DNA of 64,000 nucleotides from Acidobacteriota bacterium. Its GTDB lineage: Bacteria; Acidobacteriota; Terriglobia; Terriglobales; Acidobacteriaceae. The position numbers and the translations under genes are program-made. Location of the stretch: positions 372,001-436,000 of the forward strand of contig JAFDVP010000001.1 of assembly GCA_018268895.1 (NCBI GenBank), given 5' to 3'. The first letter of the stretch is position 1. Each line of letters opens with the position of its first letter. The notes under the pieces were generated by a model. It saw only the letters and a program-made list of their open reading frames with translations, was not told the origin of the DNA and did not search any database. Positions 17,185-27,508 of this stretch are shown here, one piece after another.

Positions 17185-19729
17185 ATCGAATGGTGAAGGT
17201 ATCGCCCGCCTGCACGGGCAGGATTAGTTCGCCTAAGTTCTCGCTTGGAATCGTCTGGGCCGGTGTTGGCGAGATCGAAGCAAAACGTTGACCGCTGGGA
17301 GCCAGGATGCGGTGGGTCAGCTCAAGTTTTGCGTGGAGCGTGGCGACAGTGGCCTTCCCGTTCTGCCATTCGAGGTCGATCTCCAGTCCACCGCGGGCGC
17401 GCAGTCCGCGATAAGAGCCCGTGGGCCACGCTTTGGGGAGCGCCGGCAACAGCCGAATCACGTTGGTGATGGCCTCAACGCCGCGCTGCCTGGGGTCGCC
17501 GGTGCCGCCAGCGTGCGATTGCAGCAGCATTTCGACCATGCCTGTGGGGCCGCCGAGGTTGCCATCCATCTGAAACGGCGAGTTGTCCTTGGTGCCGCAG
17601 AGATCGAAGAGATTGCCGCGGGTCGATTCGCCGAGCAGCTTCAGCAGGCTTGTGTAAGCGGCGTCGCCGTCTTCAAGACGGGCCAGGCAACAGATGACCC
17701 ATGCTCTGGACCAGCCAGTGCTTCCTCCGCCTGCGGCCAGCCTGCGGTCGAGCGTGACGCGCGCGGCCTTTGCCAGCTCTGGCGTTCGATGCGGCGTGAT
17801 CTGGTCTTCGGGAAAGAGCGCGAACAGATGTGAGATATGCCGGTGCCCGGGCTCAGCATCGGCGTAGTCCGCCTGCCACTCCTGAAGATTTCCCGCTTTG
17901 CCGATCTGGAACGGCGGTAGTTTGATCAGTGCCAGCCTCGCGCGGTTGTGCAACTCGGCGTCGGCGGTGGCGTCCCACTCCGGCGTGGACGCGAGGACAG
18001 ATGCGGATTGCAACAGGCGGGTCAGAACGGCGCGCACGATCTCGATGTCCATCGTAGGAGCCATGCAGATGTTGTGCGCAGTGCCATCGGGCAGCTTGTA
18101 TTTGTTCTCTGGCGAGCAGGAAGGACCCGTGACGAAGTGCTGCGTTGCGGGATCGGTAATGAGGTAGTCGAGAAGGAAGAGCGCGTTCTCGCGCAACCGG
18201 GGGTAGCCTCGATCGCGCAGGAAAGAGACGTCGCCGGTGTAGTCGTAGTGGTCCCACATGTGCAGAGCCAGCCACGCAGCACCCATCGGCCACACTCCGC
18301 CGCCGAGGCCGTCAACGGGAACGGCGTCGCCCCACACATCGGTGTTGTGATGTACGACCATTCCACGTGCATTGTAGTAACGCTCCGCAGTCACACGGCC
18401 TGGTCCGCGAGTCCGATCGATCAGATCGAAGAGCGGGAGGTGCAGCTCCGACAGGTTCGCCCGTTCCGCCAGCCAATAGATCATCTGGATGTTGATGTTG
18501 ATGGTGTATTTGGATCCCCACGGTGGATCGATGGACTCATTCCAGATTCCCTGCAGGTTGGCTGCGAATGTTCCTGCTCGCGAGCTTCCGATCAGGAGAT
18601 AGCGCCCGTACTGGAAGTAGATGTTGAGTAGGCCCAGGTCTTCTCCGCCAGCCTTAATTTTTGCGAGCCTTTTGTCGGTTGCCACGTCTGCATTTGGATC
18701 TGCACTGCCCGGCGTGTTTCCAAGAGTGATTGCGGCGCGGCGGAAGAGCCGGCGATGATCGACGATGTGCCGTGTACGCAGGTCGGCATAAGGTCTGGCT
18801 GCTGCACGCAGCAGATTGTTATCGACTGCCTGCTGCATGGCGGCTGCGCCTGCGGAGTAGCGCAGATTGGTTGCGCAATCGATGAACAACGTGACCGCCG
18901 TAGCGTTTGCCACTGTCAGGGCGCTTTCGCGTGTCGAGGTGGTTCCGTCGGTCGAAATAGCGAGGAGCTCGGCGTAGTACTTTACGCCGACCTGGCGTTC
19001 TTTAACCGGGAGACCGGGATTGTCGTTGACCGGGAGCGCTTCGCCGAAGAGCGTCAGACGGTTCTGTGCAATGGCTTCGGTTTTGAAGTTCGCCGGGCGA
19101 TCCAGCACAGCTTTGAAGCTGATCTTTCCTGGATGGCTTGCCGTTAGGCGGATAACGATAGCCTGGTCCGGCTGCGAGCTAAAGACCTCTCGTCGATAGT
19201 TGACGCCCTGATGCGTGAAGGTGGTGCTGACGATGGCGGTATCGAGGTTCAACTCGAGCCGGTAGTTGGTGGCTCCCTGCATGTCGCCAAAATCGAGATG
19301 GAGGTCGCCGAGGGTCTGATAACAAGGCATCCTTCTGGGAATAGCGAGGAAGTCATTGAGGACCAGGGCCTCAGCCTCGGAGACGTGGCCGGCAAAAAGT
19401 AGCTGCCGCATCTTCTGCACGGTTTCGTTGGCAAGAGGGTTGTTGCGATCACGAACTTCGCCATCCCAGATGGACTCTTCGTTGAGCTGGATATGTTCTT
19501 TGCCGGGCTGACCGTAGACACATGCTCCGAGCCGGCCATTGCCGACGGGAAGAGAATCGGGCCATGCGGACGCGGGCTGGCCGAAGAAGAGCTTATAGGG
19601 AGTAGGCTCGTCGGAGTCTGCGCTGTCGTGCGCAGTCTGCATCGCCCAACCAAGTGCACGCTGCTGCGAGACGGCAGCCGCGGCGGCAGACGTCGCCAGA
19701 AACCGGCGGCGGGAAGGGGAGTTTGACAT
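17177..19729 (-). CDS. Glycoside hydrolase family 95 (alpha-L-fucosidase type), Tat-exported
   Basis: The 850-residue protein opens with a twin-arginine signal (SRRRFLATSAAAAAV, 6-20). The N-terminal GH95 domain begins PVGNGRLGACVYGQPGKEHIQLNEESIWDG (about 60-90). The catalytic (alpha/alpha)6 barrel carries the family's key residues: the Asn pair in YTININIQMIYW, the Glu in GPSCSPEN and the Asp in FQMDGNLGGPTGMVEMLLQSH. In the characterised Bifidobacterium enzyme the equivalents are N421/N423, E566 and D766. It should release alpha-1,2-linked fucose, or alpha-L-galactose, from plant or host glycans by inversion. The Tat signal implies folding in the cytoplasm before export. Length is normal for the family. 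No fucose catabolic genes adjoin it. Confidence 0.93.
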   Translation of the reverse strand: MSNSPSRRRFLATSAAAAAVSQQRALGWAMQTAHDSADSDEPTPYKLFFGQPASAWPDSLPVGNGRLGACVYGQPGKEHIQLNEESIWDGEVRDRNNPLANETVQKMRQLLFAGHVSEAEALVLNDFLAIPRRMPCYQTLGDLHLDFGDMQGATNYRLELNLDTAIVSTTFTHQGVNYRREVFSSQPDQAIVIRLTASHPGKISFKAVLDRPANFKTEAIAQNRLTLFGEALPVNDNPGLPVKERQVGVKYYAELLAISTDGTTSTRESALTVANATAVTLFIDCATNLRYSAGAAAMQQAVDNNLLRAAARPYADLRTRHIVDHRRLFRRAAITLGNTPGSADPNADVATDKRLAKIKAGGEDLGLLNIYFQYGRYLLIGSSRAGTFAANLQGIWNESIDPPWGSKYTININIQMIYWLAERANLSELHLPLFDLIDRTRGPGRVTAERYYNARGMVVHHNTDVWGDAVPVDGLGGGVWPMGAAWLALHMWDHYDYTGDVSFLRDRGYPRLRENALFLLDYLITDPATQHFVTGPSCSPENKYKLPDGTAHNICMAPTMDIEIVRAVLTRLLQSASVLASTPEWDATADAELHNRARLALIKLPPFQIGKAGNLQEWQADYADAEPGHRHISHLFALFPEDQITPHRTPELAKAARVTLDRRLAAGGGSTGWSRAWVICCLARLEDGDAAYTSLLKLLGESTRGNLFDLCGTKDNSPFQMDGNLGGPTGMVEMLLQSHAGGTGDPRQRGVEAITNVIRLLPALPKAWPTGSYRGLRARGGLEIDLEWQNGKATVATLHAKLELTHRILAPSGQRFASISPTPAQTIPSENLGELILPVQAGDTFTIRFT

Positions 19730-19872
19730 CGACTTGTGTTCCGTTTTGATTCGTCAAGGTTAAATGACGTTATCTATGTGAGCTAATTTGTTTCTTCGCG
19801 AATGTTCCAACGATCTGGCATCCGGATCATTTTAGGCCGAATGGAGAGTAGCGGCAGGCGGGAGGCAGGGCT

Positions 19873-19901
19873 TTGACCGTACAGCCCGCATTTGCTATAA
19901 C
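19873..19901 (+). promoter_or_regulatory. Sigma-70 promoter of tRNA-Asn
   Basis: TTGACC (19873-19878) and TATAAC (19896-19901) are separated by exactly 17 bp and lie 44 bp before the tRNA. Both hexamers are one base from consensus. Confidence 0.8.
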
Positions 19902-19944
19902 TGAATGCAGTGCAGCGCGTTCTTCACGTGCTCCAACAAGGCAT

Positions 19945-20019
<75 letters not shown>

Positions 20020-20061
20020 TTTCTCTTTAAGTGCCAGGCTTCTCTTGATCCGGTTTGGCGG

Positions 20062-20943
20062 CTAGGGCCTCTGTGTGCGCCTTTGAACTCCTGCCAGAAA
20101 GGCCTGCTGGACTCGGTTGAAGCTGCGACCTCGCAGAACCGCGGCGACGATGGTGCGTGTGGCGCTGGTATCCGTGAGGCGCACATAACGGCAAGCGGCG
20201 TTGCGGTCGATGGCCATCTCGGGGACGAGCGAGATGCCGACACCCGCGGCAACCATTCCCAGGAGGCTGCTGAACTGTCCACTTTCAAAGGCGATGTTGG
20301 GCGTAATGCGAGCATGAGTGCAAGCGGCGATACTGTGGTCGCGGAAACAGTGGCCATCGCGCAGCACAACAAAGGACTCGCCGCGAAGTTCCTTGAGGGC
20401 AAGCGACTCGGCGGAAGAGCGCGGGTGGTTCTTTGGCAGCACAGCAAAGAGCGGTTCCGTGCGGAGCGGGAACAACTCCAGGTCTTTGTGTCGCAGCGGA
20501 AGCGCGAGGATCGCGAGGTCAATGGACAGGTCGCGCAGGCTATCAATCAAGACCGGCGTTGTATCTTCAACGATGCGAAGTTTTGCATCGGGATACCTTT
20601 TTGTAAAAGCCGTCGTATAGCGCGGCATCATGTAAGGCGCGATGGTGGGAATAACGCCAACGGCAACGCTGCCGTGAAGGTCGGTGTTCTTGTCGGCTAC
20701 GCTTGAGCGTGCCGCGTCTATCTGCTTGAGGATTGAGCGCGCATGAGGAAGAAAGGCGCGGCCGGGCTCAGTAAGGCGGACACTCCGGCCGAGGCGGTCG
20801 AATAGTCTTGCTCCGAGGTTCTCTTCCAGCTTGAGGACCTGTTGCGAGAGAGAAGGTTGGGCGACCTTGCATCTTTCTGCGGCGCGGCTGAAGCTGCCCG
20901 TTTCTGCGATCGCGCAGACATAGCGGAGCTGATGAATTTCCAT
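20062..20943 (-). CDS. oxyR: OxyR, LysR-type peroxide sensor
   Basis: The 293-residue LysR protein has an N-terminal helix-turn-helix (about 1-60: SFSRAAERCKVAQPSLSQQVLKLE) and a substrate-like regulatory domain. The two redox cysteines fall at C199 (RDGHCFRD) and C208 (SIAACTH), the same numbers as in E. coli OxyR, where peroxide forms a disulfide between them. A further cysteine at 25 lies in the DNA-binding domain. The gene is divergent from katG, and the shared operator overlaps its own start codon (20943-20941), so it should both activate katG and repress itself. It ends 42 bp from the tRNA. I see no reason to prefer a non-OxyR LysR assignment. Confidence 0.95.
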   Translation of the reverse strand: MEIHQLRYVCAIAETGSFSRAAERCKVAQPSLSQQVLKLEENLGARLFDRLGRSVRLTEPGRAFLPHARSILKQIDAARSSVADKNTDLHGSVAVGVIPTIAPYMMPRYTTAFTKRYPDAKLRIVEDTTPVLIDSLRDLSIDLAILALPLRHKDLELFPLRTEPLFAVLPKNHPRSSAESLALKELRGESFVVLRDGHCFRDHSIAACTHARITPNIAFESGQFSSLLGMVAAGVGISLVPEMAIDRNAACRYVRLTDTSATRTIVAAVLRGRSFNRVQQAFLAGVQRRTQRP

Positions 20944-20989
20944 AGGACAAAACTATACCGAAAATGGGAATTATGTATTGGAACTATAG
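20942..20989. promoter_or_regulatory. OxyR operator between oxyR and katG
   Basis: Tetranucleotides recur every 11 bp in the OxyR pattern: ATAG (20942-20945), CTAT (20953-20956), ATGG (20964-20967), GTAT (20975-20978) and a fifth, ATAG (20986-20989). The known consensus is ATAG-N7-CTAT-N7-ATAG-N7-CTAT. The first pair is perfect and the second pair differs by one base in each tetramer. The element starts inside the oxyR start codon and lies about 90 bp before katG. Confidence 0.85.
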
Positions 20990-21049
20990 TGCCGCGAAGT
21001 GCTACAGTCGGTTCGTTCGATTGATGCTGGGTTTACGTGTATCCAGTAG

Positions 21050-23278
<2,229 letters not shown>

Positions 23279-23291
23279 TCTTATGGCATTC

Positions 23292-23337
23292 GGCGCTCAC
23301 CTCGATCTGGTTTGACTTGATCGGGTGAGCGCCGTCT
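23292..23337 (+). terminator. Terminator of katG
   Basis: A 10-bp perfect stem, GGCGCTCACC (23292-23301) with GGTGAGCGCC (23324-23333), is extended by an inner CGATC/GATCG pairing. GTCTTAT follows. Confidence 0.75.
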
Positions 23338-23399
23338 TATGCTCGTAAGCTGGAAAGCGCTTTTACTTTAGGATTCTGGGTCATTGGGAGAATGGGTCG

Positions 23400-25163
23400 A
23401 TGCTATTCCGCAACATACCGCTCTGTCTGGTTGCTGGTTTGAGTGTTTGTTCGATTGCGAATGCGCAGTTTAGCGCTGTGCCTGATTCAGGAAGCAACGC
23501 ATCGGGTGGCTTTGTGCGGGACGTTCGTTCACATCCGCGAGAGCCTTCTCGCGACAACGCCTTTTCAATGACGATCAACAAGTATGGGATTGCCGCTACG
23601 CTCCAGACGCTGGCTTCTCAGGTTGGCGCCTCCATTCTTGCTAAAGGAGGGAATGCGGTCGACGCTGCCATTGCATCCAATGCGGCTGTCGGAGTGATTG
23701 AGCCGATGATGAACGGGATCGGCGGCGACCTGTTTGCCATTGTTTGGGATCCAAAGACAAAGAAGCTTTATGCACTGAACGCCAGCGGATGGTCGCCGAA
23801 GGCGGAGACGATCGAGGCGATGAAGGCAAAGGGTGTGACGAAGATGAGCAGCCGCAGCATCTATTCGGTTACAGTGCCCGGTGCAGTGGCGGGGTGGGAG
23901 GCGCTGCATAAAAGATTTGGAAAGCTGCCGCTGTCCGTCGACCTGGCTCCAGCGATCGCACTCGCCCGCGAGGGATTTCCGGTTACAGAGACAGACTCCG
24001 CCAACTGGAAGCAGTATGGGTTGCCGTACAAGGATCGGGCGGCCTTCGCTTCCGTCTTTCTGCCAAACGGCAGCTATCCAACGGTTGGACAGATATTCAG
24101 GAACACTGACATTGCCAACAGCCTTCACCTGATCGGAGAGAAGGGCGCCGACGCCTTCTATCGCGGGCCGATTGCCGATGCGATTGTCAAAATTTCCGAC
24201 GAGAACAATGGCTTTATGACCAAGGCCGACCTCGCCGACTACAAGCCTGAGTGGGTAGAGCCGGTTTCAACGACCTATCACGGCTGGAGAGTCTATGAGA
24301 CGCCGCCAAACACGCAGGGCATTGCTGCTCTATCGATGCTCAATGTGATGGAACTCTATCCACTGCGCCAGTGGGGTCACGATTCGGCCAGGACATTGCA
24401 TATCGAACTCGAGGCAAAAGCGCTCGCGTACTCCGACATGCTGCACTACGTCGGCGACCCACGCGTCGAGGACATTCCTACGAAAAAGCTGATATCGAAG
24501 GAGCTTGCAAAACAGCGCGCGCAAGGTATCACAGACAAAGCCAACTGCAATGTTCTGCCATCGGACCGCAAGGAACAGCTAGATAAGCTACAGAGTGACA
24601 CGACTTATCTGGCCACGGTTGACCGCGATGGCATGGTGGTCTCGCTGATTCAATCGAACGCCGGCAACTTTGGCTCGGGGCTGGTGCCGCAGCATACAGG
24701 CTTCGTTCTGCAGAATCGCGGCAGCGGCTTCTACATGCAGCCAGGACAGCCAAACTCGCTGGCTGGGCACAAGCGTCCTCTGCATACGATCATTCCCGCC
24801 ATGATGCAGAAGGACGGTGCGACGATTGCGTTCGGCATCATGTCGGGTTTCAATCAGGCACAGGCCCACGCGCAATTTGTTGCCAACGTAGTGGACTTCG
24901 ATATGAATATCCAGGCTGCCATGGATGCGGCACGCTTCAATAAAGGGAACTCCGGCTGCGGCGTGAGCATCGAAGACGGTTACCCGAAGGAAGTGTTCGA
25001 GCAGCTTGCGGCCCAGGGGCACCAGATCGATGTTGTTCCGCGCTACTCGCAGGTGATGGGGCGCGGGAACGCGACGATGCACGACGATGCGCTGGGGGTG
25101 AACTTCGGAGCTTCGGATCCGAGAGCAGATGGTCAGGCGGTCCCTGAGATGCCGCCGTACTGA
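23400..25163 (+). CDS. ggt: Gamma-glutamyltransferase (Ntn hydrolase)
   Basis: The 587-residue precursor has a signal peptide (1-22, ...SIANA), so it matures in the periplasm. Large-subunit landmarks include GGNAVDAAIASNAAVGVIEPMMNGIGGDLF and VTVPGAVAGWEALHKRFGKLPL. Autocleavage should occur before T401 in SDTTYLATVD, making that threonine the nucleophile of the small subunit. The small subunit shows NAGNFGSGLVPQHTGFVLQNRG and later KRPLHTIIPAM. The usual role is cleavage of glutathione and gamma-glutamyl amides; some relatives prefer acyl-type substrates such as cephalosporin side chains. A GGAG lies 9 bases before the start. The stop codon sits in a TGAAGCC/GGCTTCA hairpin (25161-25185) shared with the convergent MocA-like gene. 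Confidence 0.92.
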   Translation: MLFRNIPLCLVAGLSVCSIANAQFSAVPDSGSNASGGFVRDVRSHPREPSRDNAFSMTINKYGIAATLQTLASQVGASILAKGGNAVDAAIASNAAVGVIEPMMNGIGGDLFAIVWDPKTKKLYALNASGWSPKAETIEAMKAKGVTKMSSRSIYSVTVPGAVAGWEALHKRFGKLPLSVDLAPAIALAREGFPVTETDSANWKQYGLPYKDRAAFASVFLPNGSYPTVGQIFRNTDIANSLHLIGEKGADAFYRGPIADAIVKISDENNGFMTKADLADYKPEWVEPVSTTYHGWRVYETPPNTQGIAALSMLNVMELYPLRQWGHDSARTLHIELEAKALAYSDMLHYVGDPRVEDIPTKKLISKELAKQRAQGITDKANCNVLPSDRKEQLDKLQSDTTYLATVDRDGMVVSLIQSNAGNFGSGLVPQHTGFVLQNRGSGFYMQPGQPNSLAGHKRPLHTIIPAMMQKDGATIAFGIMSGFNQAQAHAQFVANVVDFDMNIQAAMDAARFNKGNSGCGVSIEDGYPKEVFEQLAAQGHQIDVVPRYSQVMGRGNATMHDDALGVNFGASDPRADGQAVPEMPPY

Positions 25164-25182
25164 AGCCTTGAGTTAGCCGGCT

Positions 25183-26160
25183 TCATCTCGCGACCGGTTG
25201 AACCTCAGTCAAGGCGCCGTTGTGTTCCATGCTGAGTTGGGCCGCCTGCATGACTGCGAACTCTTCGAGCGTTGCCGCAGCGGAGACCGGCGGTGTTCCC
25301 GTGCGAACGAAGTCGACGATGGCCTGGAGCTGTGGCCGATAGTTGACTGGGAATGCCTCCACATCCGAAAGTTTGCCTGAAGCAAGCTGAAAGACTGTGC
25401 TGAATGGCGCGGTAGGCCGTACCAGGTGCACCGTTCCGTACCGCCCGTCGCGCCAGACTGCGGTGATCGTGTCGCTATCAGGTGTGTGAATGCGAGCAAC
25501 CCGAGCGATGCCCGACCCCATCGCTGCATAAAGCAGCTCGATCGAATGGATGCCGTACCACGCAAGATCCAGGTCGTATCCTTCGTCCAATTTACCGAGT
25601 GCACCCGGGCCCCAGATATTGGCGGAGACAATATCTTCCGGAAGCGGACTTGCGGGGAAGCGAAGTGCAGATGCGCTGAACCATGGAATATGGTTCAGCG
25701 TGGCGTATTGATCGATCTCCATTGCTTCTTTGAGCGCGCCTGCAAGGGGTTTGTCGATGAAGATTGGTTTGCGGCAGGTTGCGGCCTCTTTGAACTCGTG
25801 AAGGCGCGCGGCAGGATCGACGCTGAGAATGAGAAGTCCATCGACTTGCGGGCAGAGTTCGCCGATGGACGCCACGAAGGGAATCTTCCACTGGTTCTTC
25901 AGTTGCGATGTGAACTTTTCGATGCGATCGCGGCTGAGTGGCAAGGACGGATTGCCGCCGCGGAATGCGACAACAATGGTTGCTCCCGCTACATGGTCCT
26001 TCGAGGTGGCATCATTGAGAAGTCGCGCGAACTCGACTGAGTGTGAAGAGTCGGTGCCGATGATGCCGAGACGCAGGTCAGCCGCGTAGCCGAGCGGCGC
26101 GGCCAACATCAGGCAAAGCAGTGTCCATCGCCGCAATGAATTGTGGTCGTATCGCTTCAT
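25183..26160 (-). CDS. Exported Gfo/Idh/MocA-like oxidoreductase
   Basis: The 325-residue protein has a signal peptide (about 1-26, ...LGYAAD). A Rossmann-type N-terminal domain follows (DLRLGIIGTDSSHSVEFARLL, 27-47), with the family's lysine-proline motif FIDKPLAG near residue 137, and then a C-terminal alpha/beta domain (about 155-325). Family members oxidise or epimerise sugars and related polyols with NAD(P). Exported members carry their cofactor through the membrane; here a Sec-type rather than a Tat-type signal is seen, so cofactor loading or even catalytic activity is uncertain. The GxGxxG is atypical (GIIGTDSSHS), another hint of altered cofactor use. It is convergent with ggt and divergent from a broken SGNH hydrolase. 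Confidence 0.8.
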   Translation of the reverse strand: MKRYDHNSLRRWTLLCLMLAAPLGYAADLRLGIIGTDSSHSVEFARLLNDATSKDHVAGATIVVAFRGGNPSLPLSRDRIEKFTSQLKNQWKIPFVASIGELCPQVDGLLILSVDPAARLHEFKEAATCRKPIFIDKPLAGALKEAMEIDQYATLNHIPWFSASALRFPASPLPEDIVSANIWGPGALGKLDEGYDLDLAWYGIHSIELLYAAMGSGIARVARIHTPDSDTITAVWRDGRYGTVHLVRPTAPFSTVFQLASGKLSDVEAFPVNYRPQLQAIVDFVRTGTPPVSAAATLEEFAVMQAAQLSMEHNGALTEVQPVAR

Positions 26161-26243
26161 GCCGTATTCCTTTCGTAGAGGAAAAGCGTATCGGTCGTCA
26201 ATCGTTGATAGATAGTTGAACCGTTTTCATTCAGAAGCGCAAA

Positions 26244-26661
26244 CCGGAACATCTCCGGCAGGATGTCATCGATCTTCACCCGGCTGTGGTCCTCATTCTT
26301 GCCGGGACGAACGATTTCGCCGGAAACCTCGGCCCATCCTCTGTCCAGACGGTCACCGGCGGCGGAGCTTGCGCGCGCAAATGGAATCCGCGTCGTTCTG
26401 TGCAGCGTCCTTCCTGCCGCGGGCTATCGCTGGAGACCGGACGCTCATCCCGTCGAGCCAACCCGTGAACTGAACCGATGGCTTCAGAGCTATGCGCAAG
26501 CGCAAAATATAGTGTACGTCGACTACTATTCAGCGCTGGCCAATAAAGACGGCGGCATGAAAGACAGGCTCTCCTGGGATGGAGTTCACCCCACGGCTGA
26601 AGGTTATCGCATCATGGCGCCTCTCGCCGAGGCAGGAATACAGGCGGCACTCCGCCACTGA
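26244..26661 (+). pseudogene. SGNH/GDSL hydrolase remnant, N-terminally truncated and frameshifted
   Basis: Two adjacent frames carry consecutive parts of one SGNH hydrolase. The first, from about 26253, reads LRQDVIDLHPAVVLILAGTND (catalytic block with GTND) and then FAGNLGPSSVQTV, breaking near 26355. The second continues from about 26361 as AELARANGIRVVLCSVLPA and runs to LSWDGVHPTAEGY (block with the Asp-x-x-His pair) and the stop at 26659-26661. Part of the linking helix is missing, so the lesion is a deletion plus a frameshift. The N-terminal block with the nucleophile serine is absent; a TGA at 26217 closes the first frame upstream. The intact form is typically a secreted acyl- or acetyl-esterase. 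It lies upstream of araD. Confidence 0.75.
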
Positions 26662-26809
26662 TTTCGTGCTTTGTCTTGCCGGGAAAGTTCAGCGCCAGAT
26701 ACGTGCACCGCCGTTGAAGCTCGCCGCTACGTTCATCCTGCCTTGTGGGACGGTAGAAGAGAAACGTATACTTCATCTGCTTGCCCGGGGTGGAAAACCA
26801 AAGCCGAAT

Positions 26810-27496
26810 ATGTTGCAGACACTCAAAGAGCAGACTCTTGAAGCCAATCTTGAGCTGGTACGGCGCGGACTCGTCCTGTACACCTTTGGCAATGCCAGCG
26901 GTATCGATCGTGAGCTGGGGTTGGTTGTCATCAAGCCCAGCGGCATCGGCTACGACAAACTTAGGCCCGAACACATGGTGGTAACCGATCTCGAAGGGAA
27001 GATCGTCGAAGGCGATCTGCGTCCGTCCAGCGACCTGAAGACCCACCTCGTACTCTACAAGGCATTCGAAACTATAGGCGCCGTCGTGCATACGCATTCC
27101 GAGAATGCGACAGCGTGGGCGCAGGCATGCCGCGACATTCCAGCGCTGGGTACAACGCACGCCGATTATTTTCATGGCGCAGTGCCTTGCACGCGGGAGC
27201 TTACCGATGAGGAGATCAACGGTGACTACGTTCTGAACACCGGCATCGCCATCGTCGAGCGATTTGCCGGGATCGATCCCCTTGCCATCCCCGGAGTTCT
27301 CGTTGCCGGTCATGCGCCGTTCGCCTGGGGAAAAACTCCTCATGATGCCGCGCACACTGCCGTGGTGCTTGAGACTGTAGCGAAGATGGCTTTTATGACA
27401 GTGATGCTCAATCCGGATTGCGGCGTCTCCAGGGCGCTGCTTGACCGGCACTACTACCGCAAACATGGCCCGAATGCTACATACGGGCAAAAGTAA
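26810..27496 (+). CDS. araD: L-ribulose-5-phosphate 4-epimerase (class II aldolase fold)
   Basis: The 228-residue protein matches AraD in length (about 231 in E. coli). Zinc-ligand histidines appear in VVHTHSENATAWAQA and in VLVAGHAPFAWG; TTHADYFHG is also family-typical, and phosphate-binding NASGID and KPSG motifs are near residues 31 and 46. It converts L-ribulose 5-phosphate to D-xylulose 5-phosphate, the last step of L-arabinose use. The ATG at 26810 starts the domain; an upstream in-frame extension to 26579 overlaps the SGNH remnant and is not homologous. It is followed after 12 bp by araB, so the two form an operon. The isomerase araA is not in the window. Confidence 0.92.
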   Translation: MLQTLKEQTLEANLELVRRGLVLYTFGNASGIDRELGLVVIKPSGIGYDKLRPEHMVVTDLEGKIVEGDLRPSSDLKTHLVLYKAFETIGAVVHTHSENATAWAQACRDIPALGTTHADYFHGAVPCTRELTDEEINGDYVLNTGIAIVERFAGIDPLAIPGVLVAGHAPFAWGKTPHDAAHTAVVLETVAKMAFMTVMLNPDCGVSRALLDRHYYRKHGPNATYGQK

Positions 27497-27508
27497 GGGA
27501 GAAGATGA

